From Bugula neritina (lineage: Eukaryota; Bryozoa; Gymnolaemata; Cheilostomatida; Bugulidae): a stretch of DNA of 64,000 nucleotides. A program made the position numbers and the translations under genes. Under the pieces are notes generated by a model. The model did not search any database. It saw only the letters and a list, made by a program, of their open reading frames with translations, and was not told where the DNA came from. Below, piece after piece: positions 1 to 13,700 of the stretch. The stretch spans positions 62,001 through 126,000 of the forward strand of contig OZ037766.1 of assembly GCA_964035545.1 (NCBI GenBank), given 5' to 3'. Position 1 is the first letter of the stretch, and every line of letters starts with the position of its first letter.

Positions 1-535
1 TATAGTACTGAGTATAGTATAGCACTGAGTATAATATAGTACTGAGTATAGTATAGTACTGAGTATAATATAGTACTGAGTATAATATAGTACTGAGTAT
101 AATATAGTACTGAGTATAATATAGTACTGAGTATAGTATAGTACTGAGTATAATATAGTACTGAGTATAACATAGTACTGAGTATAATATAGTACTGAGT
201 ATAGTATAATACTGAGTATAATATAGTACTGAGTATAATATAGTACTGAGTATAATATAGTACTGAGTATAGTATAGTACTGAGTATAATATAATACTGA
301 GTATAATATAGTATTGAGTATAATATAGTACTGAGTATAATATAGTACTGAGTATAATATAGTACTGAGTATAATATAGTACTGAGTATAATATAGTATT
401 GAGTATAATATAGTACTGAGTATAATATAGTACTGAGTATAATATAGTACTGAGTATAATATAGTACTGAGTATAATATAGTACTGAGTATAGTATAGTA
501 CTGAGTATAATATAGTACTGAGTGTAATATCATAT
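1..535. repeat. 17-bp AT-rich minisatellite
   Basis: About 30 tandem copies of a roughly 17-bp unit built on tagtactgagtataata, with scattered single-base variants. It runs off the left edge of the window. No coding sequence is visible in it. Confidence 0.95.
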
Positions 536-572
536 AATATTATTATTGTAATCTCAGCATGACTCAGCGTCT

Positions 573-1221
573 ATGAAAAAGTTTTCTCAAAGAGTTCTGG
601 ACACGAATGGAGAGACAAAAGAGTTGAAGAAGTCAAGTAAAAAGATTCGCAATAAAACCAGTAAATACTCTAAATATATCTCACCTCACAATTATGTATT
701 ATATAATATCACATGCATTATATATAATATCACATATATTATATAATAGTACATGTATTATGTAATAGTACATGTATTATATAATAGTACATGTATTATA
801 TGATATTATATGTAATATTATATATTATTGTGTTTCAGGACAAATTCACAACTTCAAAAGTTGCAAAATGATTTTGAAAAAACTTATAATTTTATTGGGC
901 TCCGGTCCATTTTGCTGAGAATTGAAGGAGTAACTTACAAGATAGTTTTCTGAGCAGTTTAGTTTGATGTTGAAATGTTGATGTGACGTATCTTGATCTC
1001 TCTTGTCATGTTCAACAGCTGCTGGAGGAAGATCTAGAATATGTCAACTCAATGCCGCTTACAACAAACTGCGAAGTGTCATACCAGCCCCGCCTCATCA
1101 GGCTGTGCACAGACAGCTGTCTAAGATTGCTACTCTAAGGCTATCTATTCAATACATCAGAGCCTTGTCCCAGATTCTTCAACACTCCGACGAGCAGACG
1201 ACTCCAGCGAATGCAGTCTAA
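573..1221 (+). CDS. small class A bHLH transcription factor (achaete-scute/NHLH-like), two exons
   Basis: Exon 2 (1019-1221, after an acceptor ending ttcaacag) encodes helix 1 (LNAAYNKLRSVIP), a loop, and helix 2 (LSKIATLRLSIQYIRALSQI), then a short tail and TAA. This is a clear helix-loop-helix, and the YIRAL-x-x-L ending resembles achaete-scute proteins. The upstream half of the basic region must come from another exon. The candidate is 573-660, which starts at ATG 573, is Lys/Arg-rich (KKSSKKIRNK) and ends at a gtaaat donor in phase 1, matching exon 2. The joined product would be 96 residues, essentially only a DNA-binding and dimerisation domain. The intron contains AT-rich imperfect repeats (about 700-830). 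Such factors act as E-box-binding heterodimers in cell-fate decisions; that is family knowledge. Exon 2 is solid. Exon 1 is a guess supported by phase, and a further 5' exon cannot be excluded. Confidence 0.6.
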
Positions 1222-2197
1222 ACTCTAGTCTACAGCTAAATGGTTTCTTGGGGGGAAATATTAGATTTTTCAACATGTATATTTCAAGGCTGGAGTTTTC
1301 TGGATACAGAACTTTATTAAATTCATAATTTATTCTGTAATCTGTTGAAATCATGCAAATACAACTTGGATGTTGAAATAAGATCACTTTAATTGATTGA
1401 TTTTTTGTCATTACATTTCTCATTTGTGTTATTTTTCAGTTCTCACAATTCTAACTCCTGCTACAATGTTCTCCTATTTATATGAAATTTAGAATATACT
1501 ATGTTTAGGTGTGTCCCAACAAACCTATCATAATCATGTATATGCAACTGGTCTCAAAGTATACTCATCTCAATTCATGCAGTATAACCTGCTCAAACTC
1601 TGTCAGCTTGGCGAAAATTACAGATATAATTTTTTTTTCTATAGTTGCTAAAACTTGAATGAGGCGGGTTTTTAGATTATGATGATTCCATTTTATTTCT
1701 GAGAACTTGACAACATTTAAAAAGTTAGTTTAGAAGGAGATGGCGTCTCTGTGAGTTCCCACCAGGTTTGCCTCAGTTTTACCTTGCCCTCTGAACTTAT
1801 CGACATGTGAGGGTGTACCTCTAGTTGAGAATACATTATTCTTCAATGTATGAGAAATTAAATTGAAAATGAAAATACTGGCTTATAATAAAGCTTGATA
1901 TTGCTATTGTATCATTAAACGCATTAGATAGTGTAGCTGCGAGTGGACAACTTCAAAGTAAATAATCAGTGCAATATACCACTTGACCTTTGACCTTGAA
2001 TTGGCACACAGCTGGATATTATTAGATGCAGACACACATTGATAAGATCTCATTATACTCATTGAGCAGCAGTTAGATGGTCTACATTCTACTCAGTATA
2101 TTACCAACTCTCTACCCTCACACTACACAGAGAGAGTTTAGGTTACATCAGAAACTGTTGCATCTTTGTGAAGCCGACACTGTACCCAGTCCACAAC
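1222..2197. other. intergenic, no gene seen
   Basis: This stretch holds the 3' flank of the bHLH gene and the 5' flank of the PDZ-LIM gene. I see no convincing exon, repeat array or mobile element. The minus-strand open frame at 1157-1423 has no family signature and overlaps the bHLH exon. Confidence 0.6.
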
Positions 2198-5100
2198 ATG
2201 TCCTCGGGGCCTCAGGCTAACGTCAACATCAGTCTGAGTAGAATTAATGGGCAGATACCGTGGGGCTTCCGTATGACTGGCGGGTTAGACTTTCATTCTT
2301 CTCTCACAATACAAAGAGTAAGTATATATTATATACAATACAAAGAGTAAGTATATATTATATACAATACAAAGAGTAAGTGTATATTATATACAATACA
2401 GAGAGTAAGTATATATTATATACAATACAAAGAGTAAGTATATATTATATACAATACAAAGAGTAAGAATATATTATATACAATACAGAGAGTAAGTATA
2501 TATTATATACAATACAAAGAGTAAGTATATATTATATACAATACAAAGAGTAAGTATATATTATATACAATACAAAGAGTAAGTATATATTATATACAAT
2601 ACAAAGAGTAAGTATATATTATATACAATACAAAGAGTAAGTGTATATTATATACAATACAGAGAGTAAGTGTATATTATATACAATACAAAGAGTAAGT
2701 ATATATTATATACAATACAAAGAGTAAGTGTATATTATATACAATACAGAGAGTAAGTGTATATTATATACAATACAAAGAGTAAGTATATATTATATAC
2801 ATACAACACCTTAATATATAATATATATATAGCATCAGCAATATGTATTTAATGTTATATTTTGTATTTATCAACTAGTAAAAGCTGTGTATGTGTATAT
2901 TATAATATAAATATATAGAAATTATGGTATTTATAGTAAGATGGTTTATTATACACAACTGTGTATACTGCCAACACATATTAACTGACTAATACATGCA
3001 GTAATATGTTAGATAAGCCAATCTCTGCAATATACGCAGTATTCATATTATATCCACACAGTAATCGTATACAGTACACAGTAATCGTATACAGTAGAGC
3101 TTTCATATGCCACAGATCAGCATTGCAGGGTTCTTACTTAACAAATACTGAGCAGCTTGTTGAGGCACGTGTTTACTTTAATACTTTTAGTATAGTTAAT
3201 TGAGAGCAGCTATTTGTAGTATATAGTGTATAGTATGATAATGTAGAGTGTATAATATCATAATGTAGAGTGTATAATATCATAATGTAGAGTGTATAAT
3301 ATCATAGTATATAGTGTATAATATCATAATGTAGAGTGTATAGTATGATAATGTAGAGTGTATAGTATGATAATGTAGAGTGTATAATATCATAATGTAG
3401 AGTGTATAGTATGATAATGTAGAGTGTATAGTATGATAATGTAGAGTGTATAATATCATAATGTAGAGTGCATAATATCATAATGTAGAGTGTATAGTAT
3501 GATAATGTAGAGTGTATAGTATGATAATGTAGAGTGTATAATATCATAATGTAGAGTGTATAATATCATAGTATATAGTGTATAATATCATAATGTAGAG
3601 TGTATAGTATGATAATGTAGAGTGTATAATATCATAGTATATAGTGTATAATATCATAATGTAGAGTGTATAATATCATAGTATATAGTGTATAATATCA
3701 TAATGTAGAGTGTATAATATCATAGTGTAGAGTGTATAATATGATAGTGTAAAGTGTATAGTATGATAATGTAGAGTGTATAATGTATAGTATGATAATG
3801 TAGAGTGTATAATATCATAATGTAGAGTGTATAGTATGATAATGTAGAGTGTATAATATCATAATGTAGAGTGTATAGTATGATAATGTAGAGTGTATAG
3901 TATGATAATGTAGAGTGTATAATATCATAATGTAGAGTGCATAATATCATAATGTAGAGTGTATAGTATGATAATGTAGAGTGTATAGTATGATAATGTA
4001 GAGTGTATAATATCATAATGTAGAGTGTATAATATCATAGTATATAGTGTATAATATCATAATGTAGAGTGTATAATATCATAGTGTAGAGTGTATAATA
4101 TGATAGTGTAAAGTGTATAGTATGATAATGTAGAGTGTATAATGTATAGTATGATAATGTAGAGTGTATAATATCATAATGTAGAGTGTATAGTATCATA
4201 GTGTAGAGTGTATAATATCATAGTATATAGTGTATAATATCATAATGTAGAGTGTATAATATCATAGTGTAGAGTGTATAATATGATAGTGTAAAGTGTA
4301 TAGTATGATAATGTAGAGTGTATAATGTATAGTATGATAATGTAGAGTGTATAATATCATAATGTAGAGTGTATAATATCATAATGTAGAGTGTATAGTA
4401 TGATAATGTAGAATGTATAATGTATAGTATGATAATGTAGAGTGTATAATATCATAATGTAGAGTGTATAGTATCATAGTGTAGAGTGTATAATATCATA
4501 GTATATAGTGTATAATATCATAATGTAGAGTGTATAATATCATAGTATATAGTGTATAATATCATAATGTAGAGTGTATAATATCATAGTGTAGAGTGTA
4601 TAATATGATAGTGTAAAGTGTATAGTATGATAATGTAGAGTGTATAATGTATAGTATGATAATGTAGAGTGTATAATATCATAATGTAGAGTTTATAATA
4701 TCATAATGTAGAGTGTATAGTATGATAATGTAGAATGTATAATGTATAGTATGATAATGTAGAGTGTATAATATCATAATGTAGAGTGTATAGTATCATA
4801 GTGTAGAGTGTATAATATCATAGTATATAGTGTATAATATCATAATGTAGAGTGTATAATATCATAGTGTAGAGTGTATAATATGATAGTGTAAAGTGTA
4901 TAGTATGATAATGTAGAGTGTATAATGTATAGTATGATAATGTAGAGTGTATAATATCATAATGTAGAGTTTATAATATCATAATGTAGAGTGTATAGTC
5001 ATACTGTATAATGTTTATATACGCCACCCGCGCAGGACCACGGCGGTGAAAGGTGACCAAAGGTGACCATAATGTTTGTATAGTCATACTGAATACTGTG

Positions 5101-6853
5101 TATATAGTCATACTGTATACTGTGTATATAGTCATACTGTATACTGTGTATATAGTCATACTGTATACTGTGTATAGTCATACTGTATACTGTGTATAGT
5201 CATACTGTATATATGTGTAACACGAGCAGGTAACTCCCGGCACAATATCCGCCAATTGTGGAGTCATGCCAGGAGACCAAATCATATCCATCAACGGAGT
5301 CCTCGCAGGTACAATGACACACAGAGACGCCCAGCAAAGAATTATTGCCTGCGGAAACAACTTGGCACTAGGACTATGCAGGTAACTTCCTTCTTTAACA
5401 CTAGACTGAGCTCCTCTAACACTAGACTGAGTTCCTCTAACACTAGACTGTGTTCCTCTAACACTAGACTGAGCTCCTCTAACACTAGACTGAGCTCCTC
5501 TAACACTAGACTGAGTTCCTCTAACACTAGACTGAGTTCCTCTAACACTAGACTGAGTTCCTCTAACACTAGACTGAGTTCCTCTAACACTAGACTGAGT
5601 TCCTCTAACACTAGACTGAGTTCCTCTAACACTAGACTGTGTTCCCTTAGAGATGTAGCACATTTGATGGCTGAACCTGCCAGGGCATACAATGGCCAGG
5701 GTCAAGCAGAGTATACTCCCAGCATTAGTTATGTTCCTCACCCTCGAGCTGCTCCTCCAAGTCCGGGACACGGGGACGCATATGTAGCCCCCGGATACCC
5801 GTATCAGGCGCCGGCTGACAGAGCTCAGGTGCCGGGCTATGCCCCGCAAACAAAGGACTTGCCTTCAGTTACAGAAACCAAAAGTTCCAACATTATCACA
5901 TCTCATGGTTACAGGTACAGTGTATACTACAGTGTATACTACAGTGTATACTACAGTGTGTACTACAGTGTGTACTACAGTGTATACTACAGTGTGTACT
6001 ACAGTGTATACCACATTATATACTACAGCGTGTACTACGGTGTATACTACAGTGTATACTACAGTGTATACTATAGTGTATACTACAGTGTATACTACAG
6101 TGTATACTACAGTGTATACTAAAGTGTATACTACAGTGTATACTACAGTGTGTACTACAGCGTGTACTACAGTGTATACTACAGTGTATACTACAGTGTA
6201 TAATACAGTGTATACTACAACGTGTACTACAGTGTATACGACAGTGTATACGACAGTGTATACTACAGTGTATACTACAGTGTATACTACAGCGTATACT
6301 ACAGTGTATACTACAGTGTGTACTACATTGTGTACTACAGTGTATACTACAGTGTGTACTACAGTGTATACTACAGTGTATACTAAACAAAGTCCCACAT
6401 ACAATAAATGTCTTGAACAGCTTGTGTTGTCCTCCCTTGTTCATTGCTCCTAGTTTACCCACTGCATGTTGTAAATTATATATAGATATGTTGTATAATA
6501 TATACAGATATTTTGTAGATTATATATAGATATGTTGTAGAAGATATATAGATATGTTGTATAATATATATAGATATGTTGTATAATATATATATATATA
6601 TATGTTGTATAATATATATAGATATGTTGTATAATATATATAGATATTTTGTAGATTATATATAGATATGTTGTAGAAGATATATAGATATTTTGTAGAA
6701 TATATATAGATATGTTGTATAATATATATATATATATATGTTGTATAATATATATAGATATGTTGTATAATATATATAGATATTTTGTAGATTATATATA
6801 GATATGTTGTAGAAGATATATAGATATGTTGTATAATATATATAGATATGTTG

Positions 6854-6898
<45 letters not shown>

Positions 6899-9301
6899 AT
6901 AATATATATAGATATGTTGTATAATATATATAGATATTTTGTAGATTATATATAGATATGTTGTAGAAGATATATAGATATTTTGTAGAATGAATATAGA
7001 TATTTTGTAGAATATATATAAATATATGTTATAGAATGAAATACTCCGGAAGTTTATTGAACCCTCAGGCAGCTCCACTTTCACACAATCAGAAATCCTA
7101 CGCCCCTGTCTCTCCCCCAAAGCCGATGTACGCACCACCTACTATGCCCTCTCAACCAACCGTGCCCTTCCCTTCTCCCTCTTACACCCCTTCTCCCCTC
7201 TCCCCTCCGATTAAACAGGCAACACCCACACCCTGGGTGCCCCCAGGTAGCAGCGGGCATGTCAAGAATTGGCAGTGTGGAGACAGCACGGCTCACAGAG
7301 GGACCTCTACTTACTACAATGCTGCCCCCCTAGACCCTGGCAAGGTGCCTGTGTGTAAGAGCTGCAACACTAGCATCAGGTGAACAACCAGAGTATACAG
7401 TAGTTAGTATATATAACTGTAGACAGAGTATACAGTAGTTAGTATATATAACTGTAGACAGAGTATACTGTAGTTAGTATATACTACTGTAGACAGAGTA
7501 TACAGTAGTATAATATATAACTGTAGACAGAGTATACAGTAGTATATATAACTGTAGACAGAGTATACTGTCGTTTCAGAGGTCCGTTTATAGTTGCACT
7601 GAACAAGTGTTGGTGTCCCCAGCACTTCACCTGCGCTCAGTGTCAGACTCAACTCATCAATGTGGGCTTTGTAGAGCTCAATGGGAGTATCTACTGTGAG
7701 AAAGATTACGAGCACCACTTTGCTCCACGCTGTGCGAACTGTGCGACAGCCATCATGGGGGTAAACTAGTAATATATACTGTGTCCTGTATATTACTGTA
7801 TATTACTGTATATTATATTATACTGTGTCCTGTATATTACTGTATATTATATCATACTGTGTCCTCTATATTACTGTATATTACCGTATATTATATTATA
7901 CTGTGTCCTGTATATTACTGTATATTACTGTATATTATATTATATACTGTAACCTGTATATTACTGTGTATTATTATAATATACTGCATGTGTATTATTA
8001 TATACTGCATGTGTGTTATACAGGACACAGTGAATGCTCTAAAGAAGACTTGGCATAAACACTGCTTTGTGTGCAGTGAGTGCGGAGGGGAGATAAGTCA
8101 AGGAGCTTTTCATGTAGAAGATGGTAAACCATACTGTGTCAATGGTTAGTAGGTATAAACACTTTATCTAGATTTAAATACATTATATAGATATAAACAG
8201 TATATGTAGATGTAGACAGTATATGTAGATTTAGACAGTATATGTAGATATAGACAGTATATGTAGATATAGACACAGACTATAGATATAGATGTGTTTA
8301 TCCACCAGACTGGCAGAGACTGTTTCAAACCAAGTGTGCAGGCTGTGAGTTCCCAGTGGAGCCTGGAGACAGGTGGATAGAAGCTCTTGGCGTGAACTGG
8401 CACTCTGAATGCTTTTCCTGTAACGTTAGTACTTATCTACTTTCTACTCACACTTCTATACTTTCTATTCACACTTCTATACTTTCTACTCACACTTCTA
8501 TACTTTTCACTCTTACTTATCTACTTTCCACTCGCACTTCTATACTTTCCACTCACACTTCTACACTTTCTACTCACACTTCTACGCTTTCTACTCACAC
8601 TTTTATACTTTCCACTCGTACTTCTATACTTTCTACTTACACTTCTATGCTTTCTACTCACACTTCTACACTTTCCACTCACACTTCTACACTTTCTACT
8701 CACACTTCTATGCTTTCTACTCACACTTCTATACTTTCTACTCATACTTCTACACTTTCTACTCGTACTTCTATACTTTCTACTTACACTTCTACACTTT
8801 CTACTCACACTTCTATACTTTCTACTCACATTTCTATACTTTCTACTTACACTTCTACACTTTCCACTCACACTTCTATACTTTCTACTCACACTTCTAC
8901 ACTTTCTACTCACACTTCTATACTTTCTACTCATACTTCTACACTTTCTACTCGTACTTCTATACTTTCTACTTACACTTCTACACTTTCTACTTACACT
9001 TCTATACTTTCTACTTGTATTTCTATACTTTCTACTCACACTTCTATACTTTCTACTCACACTTCTATACTTTCTACTCACACTTTTATACTTTCTACTC
9101 GTATTTATATACTTTCTTGTTCTTGTACTCACAACTAGTACACAGTACTATATTGATTACTCATTCAAGATGTTCAAAAATGTAGATTCGGTCTGTACCA
9201 TTTTCTTGCAGGTGTGTAACTGTCCTTTGGAGGGAAAAGCTTTCTTCGCTAGAGACGGGAAACCATTTTGTAAAGGTCATGCAGGAGCAGGGGCTAGATG
9301 A
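2198..9301 (+). CDS. PDLIM7-like: PDZ-LIM protein of the Enigma family (PDLIM5/7, ZASP/Cypher type), 462 aa
   Basis: Exons: 2198-2317, 5230-5381, 5651-5914, 7035-7379, 7580-7760, 8024-8144, 8309-8424, 9212-9301; phases match throughout. Residues 1-90 form a PDZ domain with the family carboxylate loop (PWGFRMTGG) and the [10 protein letters not shown] helix. Residues 90-280 are a Pro/Tyr-rich linker. Three LIM domains follow: [12 protein letters not shown]..., [11 protein letters not shown]... and [12 protein letters not shown]..., each joined to the next as in PDLIM7/ENH/ZASP. Family members tether kinases and alpha-actinin to actin bundles and Z-discs. In LIM1 the usual first-zinc His is Cys and a His lies three residues later (WCPQHF), so two ligands look swapped. 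ATG 2198 is chosen because it opens directly into the PDZ domain. The ZM motif is not evident. Introns are almost wholly minisatellite. Family assignment is very secure; orthology to one vertebrate member is not. Confidence 0.93.
2318..2800 (+). repeat. 29-bp minisatellite reiterating the exon 1 donor of the PDZ-LIM gene
   Basis: About 17 copies of a 29-bp unit, counting the genuine junction. Each unit contains the last 12 nt of exon 1 (ACAATACAAAGA, or ACAATACAGAGA) followed by gtaagtatata. The authentic donor at 2317/2318 is therefore the first of a ladder of near-identical donors. Use of any later donor brings an in-frame TAA in the second copy. Confidence 0.92.
3205..4999. repeat. 22-bp AT-rich minisatellite, about 1.8 kb
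   Basis: Tandem variants of a roughly 22-bp unit built on ataatgtagagtgtata, mixed with a tatatagtgtataatatc form. Blocks of several hundred bases recur, indicating higher-order duplication. It lies in intron 1 of the PDZ-LIM gene. Open frames across it are artefacts of the repeat. Confidence 0.95.
5085..5215. repeat. short array near the exon 2 acceptor of the PDZ-LIM gene
   Basis: About six copies of an 18- to 24-bp unit (gtcatactgtatactgtg) end just before the acceptor at 5229. Confidence 0.9.
5395..5645. repeat. 21-bp minisatellite filling intron 2 of the PDZ-LIM gene
   Basis: Twelve copies of a 21-bp unit (tctaacactagactgag plus ttcc). The last copy grades into the real acceptor: gttcctctaac in the array becomes gttcccttag at the junction. 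The long SSNTRL open frame here is intron, because exon 2 reaches a stop just past its donor. Confidence 0.93.
5915..6390. repeat. 12-bp minisatellite in intron 3 of the PDZ-LIM gene
   Basis: About 39 copies of tgtatactacag begin immediately at the exon 3 donor (TTACAG/gtacag). The unit resembles the junction. The array is open in several frames only because 12 is a multiple of three. Confidence 0.93.
6465..7030. repeat. AT-rich array in intron 3 of the PDZ-LIM gene
   Basis: Irregular tandem copies of tatatagatatgttgtata with (TA)n runs. Confidence 0.9.
7385..7572. repeat. short minisatellite, intron 4 of the PDZ-LIM gene
   Basis: About five imperfect copies of a unit containing actgtagacagagtatac lie between the exon 4 donor and the exon 5 acceptor. 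Confidence 0.9.
7770..8015. repeat. minisatellite, intron 5 of the PDZ-LIM gene
   Basis: Tandem tgtcctgtatattactg-type units fill the intron between LIM1 and LIM2 exons. Confidence 0.9.
8165..8290. repeat. 19-bp minisatellite, intron 6 of the PDZ-LIM gene
   Basis: About six copies of atagacagtatatgtagat fill most of the intron between the LIM2 and LIM3 exons. Confidence 0.9.
8430..9130. repeat. 21-bp minisatellite, intron 7 of the PDZ-LIM gene
   Basis: About 33 copies of a 21-bp unit containing ctttctactcacacttct. Long open frames on both strands (LSTHTSI and its complement) are by-products of a stop-free 21-bp unit. Confidence 0.94.
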
Positions 9302-9329
9302 GACAACTCCTTATTTTAGTGTGTAGCTG

Positions 9330-9799
<470 letters not shown>

Positions 9800-10660
9800 A
9801 CAAAGTAAATATGGTCTATGCTAGTAATGCACCACAACATTTTTAGTGTAGAATAAGTTTTATAGCCAGTGACTAACTCAAGATTTAGAATTTGGGCAGC
9901 CGTTCTGTTCATATTTTAACCAATAAAATAATTACACATGTCAGGGTGCATTGCATAATACATCCTGATTTTTTTTATTCAATTCTGAAACTTGGCAACA
10001 ATAAACTAAATATTGTTACCTAGCAACAAGAAACTAAACAGTGTTACCCAGCAACAAGAAACTAAGCAGTGTTACTTAGCAACTGCAGAACTCATTTCAC
10101 CATTTGCTGCTCTATATAACATATTGTTTTTTATCCCTTATGACTAATTGTTGCTTATTAAATCTTTTTAAAGAATTGCACCATTTTCAAAATATGCTTG
10201 TTCTAAATAAAGTGTAGTGTAGTATATATTATAGCACAATATACACTATAGTGTATTCTGTACTATAGTGTAATATTTACTATAGTGGCATATCTATTAT
10301 ATATGTGTAATATATACTATAGAGTATCCTATAGCATACATAGTATATACTATATATAGTATCTACTATGCTATAGCATACATAGTATATACTATAGCAT
10401 ATACTATGCTATACTTTTAAGCCTTTTTCACTCTGAAGTTATTGTAAGACCTTCTTTAAAAAATATTAACTGAGCTAAAACCTCATAAACCAATACACTT
10501 CCGGTACAACTTTCATGTAATAAACTTTACTAAGTATTTGGTTTTTAAAATTTGTATTTATTTAAAGTTATTGTCATACAAATAGCCTGATTTTTGAAAG
10601 TATCGTTCTAAATTCAAAACTTGTAGATGTGTAAACTAATTTGTAAAAAGAAAATAAGTA
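9800..10660. other. intergenic between convergent genes
   Basis: A short imperfect repeat near 9990-10090 (about 30 bp, containing gttacctagcaacaagaaac) and partly palindromic actatag-rich sequence near 10200-10410. No exon recognised. Confidence 0.6.
9922..9927 (+). other. candidate polyadenylation signal, PDZ-LIM gene
   Basis: AATAAA about 620 bp after the stop codon, beyond the (CA)n tract. Further copies occur near 10001 and 10206. Choice is uncertain. Confidence 0.4.
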
Positions 10661-10666
10661 TTTATT
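10661..10666 (-). other. candidate polyadenylation signal, NHL membrane-protein gene
   Basis: AATAAA on the minus strand, 130 bp downstream of the stop codon at 10796. Confidence 0.5.
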
Positions 10667-10795
10667 AAACAGGAAGTAACATACACCCTGAACAATCGGT
10701 GAAGAGTTGCATTATAGCATAATCCTAAAAGGAGAAGTATATAGTGGAGAAGTGAGAAGTGAAGGAGTGAGTAGTGCTTGTAGTCTATGTCTGGT

Positions 10796-13700
10796 TTATA
10801 TATTACTAACGGAGAGCTCATAGCTGGGTGGTGCAATATCTACAAAATAACATCTACATATAACCTACATTACATAACATCTACATATAACCTACATTAC
10901 ATAACATCTACATATAACCTACATTACATAAGATCTGCAGCACTAGCAGCAGGTTAAATATAGCAACCTCATTCACTGTATCTACATTCTACATGAACCT
11001 ATGACCTTCCCAAAAATTTTATCATAGCTACAAAATACTTAGTAAAAGGAGCTAAAATCATTAAAAGCTTTCAACAAAAGTCTTAAAAGTCTAGTACTCA
11101 GGCTATCATTGAAATAGACTTTTTTTTACGTACATAGTTTATATTCAGAATTGATTACTCTTACAATAAGCCTTCTCAGAGTTATTGCTTTTAGTTGCTA
11201 AGTTTCAACTTTTGAATTTTCAAAGAGACATTTTTCGAATGTTAGTGAACTTTCAATTACATATTTTGCAATGAATTCAAAACTGCACCAGTCAAAAAAA
11301 CAATAATATGTTCTGTAGAACCACAGAGAAAAGGTCAGTCACAGTTTCATTAAAGAAACATACTCACTGTTCATATAGGCTGGGAGTTGTTTGCTCATGG
11401 TGGGTGCGTATGACTCATCTAGCCTACCATAAGGTACATTCAAGTGTTGGATATCCGAGGGTGCGGCTACCGATACCACAGTAGTTGAAGAACGAATGAT
11501 GTTCTACAATCAAACAGACATTTCCATTTCCTTTTAAGACTACCTTTCTATAGTACATAGTGACATCATGTTACATGTAAATTAGCACTTTCTATAGCAC
11601 ATAGTGACACCATGTTACAGGTAGATTAGCACTTTCTATAGCACATAGTGACATCATGTTACAGGTAGATTAGTATTTTCTATAGCACATAGTGACATCA
11701 TGTTACATGTAAATTAGTACTTTCTATAGCACATAGTGACACCATGTTACAGGTAGATTAGTGTTTTCTATAGCACATAGTGACACCATGTTACAGGTAG
11801 ATTAGCACTTTCTATAGTACATAGTGACATCATGTTACAGGTAGATTAACACTTTCTATAGTACATAGTGACATCATGTTACATGTAGATTAGTGTTTTC
11901 TATAGCACATAGTGACACCATGTTACAGGTAGATTAGCACTTTCTATAGCACATAGTGACACCATGTTACAGGTAGATTAGCACTTTCTATAGCACATAG
12001 TGACATCATGTTACATGTAGATTAGCACTTTCTATAGCACATAGTGACACCATGTTACATGTAGATTAGCACTTTCTATAGCACATAGTGACACCATGTT
12101 ACAGGTAGATTAGTGTTTTCTATAGCACATAGTGACACCATGTTACATGTAGATTAGCACTTTCTATAGCACACATTTACAAACCATTCTTCTGCGACGC
12201 CTAACGATGCACCAGCCAATCAGGGCGATCTTTCCAGCTACTAATAACAGAGCTGGTACAATAATGGCCGCCATCCAACTATTGTCTGTATCTGAAACCA
12301 TTATAAAGAGCTTTACACATTTCCCTTCAGACTAGGCTGTATGTTATACTCTACATTACACACTACACTGTACATCACACACTACACTGTACATTACACA
12401 CTACACTGTACATTACACACTACACTGTACATTACACACTACACTGTACATTACACACTACACTGTACATTACACACTACACTGTACATTACACACTACA
12501 CTGTACATTACACACTACACTGTACATCACACACTACACTGTACATCACACACTACACTGTACATTACACACTACACTGTACATTACACACTACACTGTA
12601 CATTACACACTACACTGTACATTACACACTACACTGTGCATCACACACTACACTGTACATTACACACTACACTGTACATTACACACTACACTGTACATTA
12701 CACACTACACTGTACATTACACACTACACTGTACATTACACACTACACTGTACATCACACACTACACTGTACATTACACACTACACTGTACATTACACAC
12801 TACACCCTACATTACACACTACACTGTACATTACACACTACACTGTACATCACACACTACACTGTACATTACACACTACACTGTACATTACACACTACAC
12901 TCTACATTACACACTACACTCTACATTACACACTACACTCTACATTACACACTACACTCTACATTACACACTACACCCTACATTACACACTACACTGTAC
13001 ATTACACACTACACTGTACATTACACACTACACTGTACATTACACACTACACTGTACATCACACACTACACAGTACATCACACACTACACTATACATCAC
13101 ACACTATACTGTACATCACACACTACACACTACACTGTACAACACACACTACACTATGCACTACATGCACACCAATTTCTTAGGGTCAGAAGATCTGTGT
13201 TAGTTAGTTAGAACTTACAGCTATAAGTTTCTTGTCAGAGATGCAACTTACAGCTTCAGTTTAGCAAGTAGACCAATATATATATTTCAGTTTAGCAAAT
13301 AGACCAATATATATATTTCAGTTTAGCAAATAGACCAATATATATATCTCAGTTTAGCAAATAGACCAATATATATATTTTGGATTTGTTGCTCACCATA
13401 AGAAGGAATGTAATAATCATCATGATCTACAACAATAACGGTAATAAGTGTGATTTACAACCATAACAGTAACAAGTCTGGTTTACAACAATAACAGTAA
13501 CATATGTGATCAGTAACAGGTGTGCAAAGTTTTATAATGCATACTAATTCTTTTCAGATTTACTGAAATACTTATGGAGTTGAAATTTATCACGTACACC
13601 AGGTGGGTATCCACAATGGTGTGGTAGTGATGGGTATTGAGCTGGAACTCTTAGGGGTTGTGAGTAGTTTGTAGGCATCTACAAGTTTAAAAAGAAACAT

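Noticed and set aside
5256-6453. Long plus-strand frames rich in SSNTRL and YYSV/TTVYTT repeats.
   Set aside because: These are stop-free repeats of 21 and 12 bp in introns 2 and 3 of the PDZ-LIM gene; PDZ homology and phase support splicing around them.
8356-9138. LSTHTSI-rich frame continuing from the LIM3 exon.
   Set aside because: It lies past the gttagt donor. The true LIM3 completion ([12 protein letters not shown]) is at 9212.
12341-13211. Long TLHTTLYITHYTVHY frames.
   Set aside because: A 19-bp minisatellite that is open in all registers by composition, with no gene signature.
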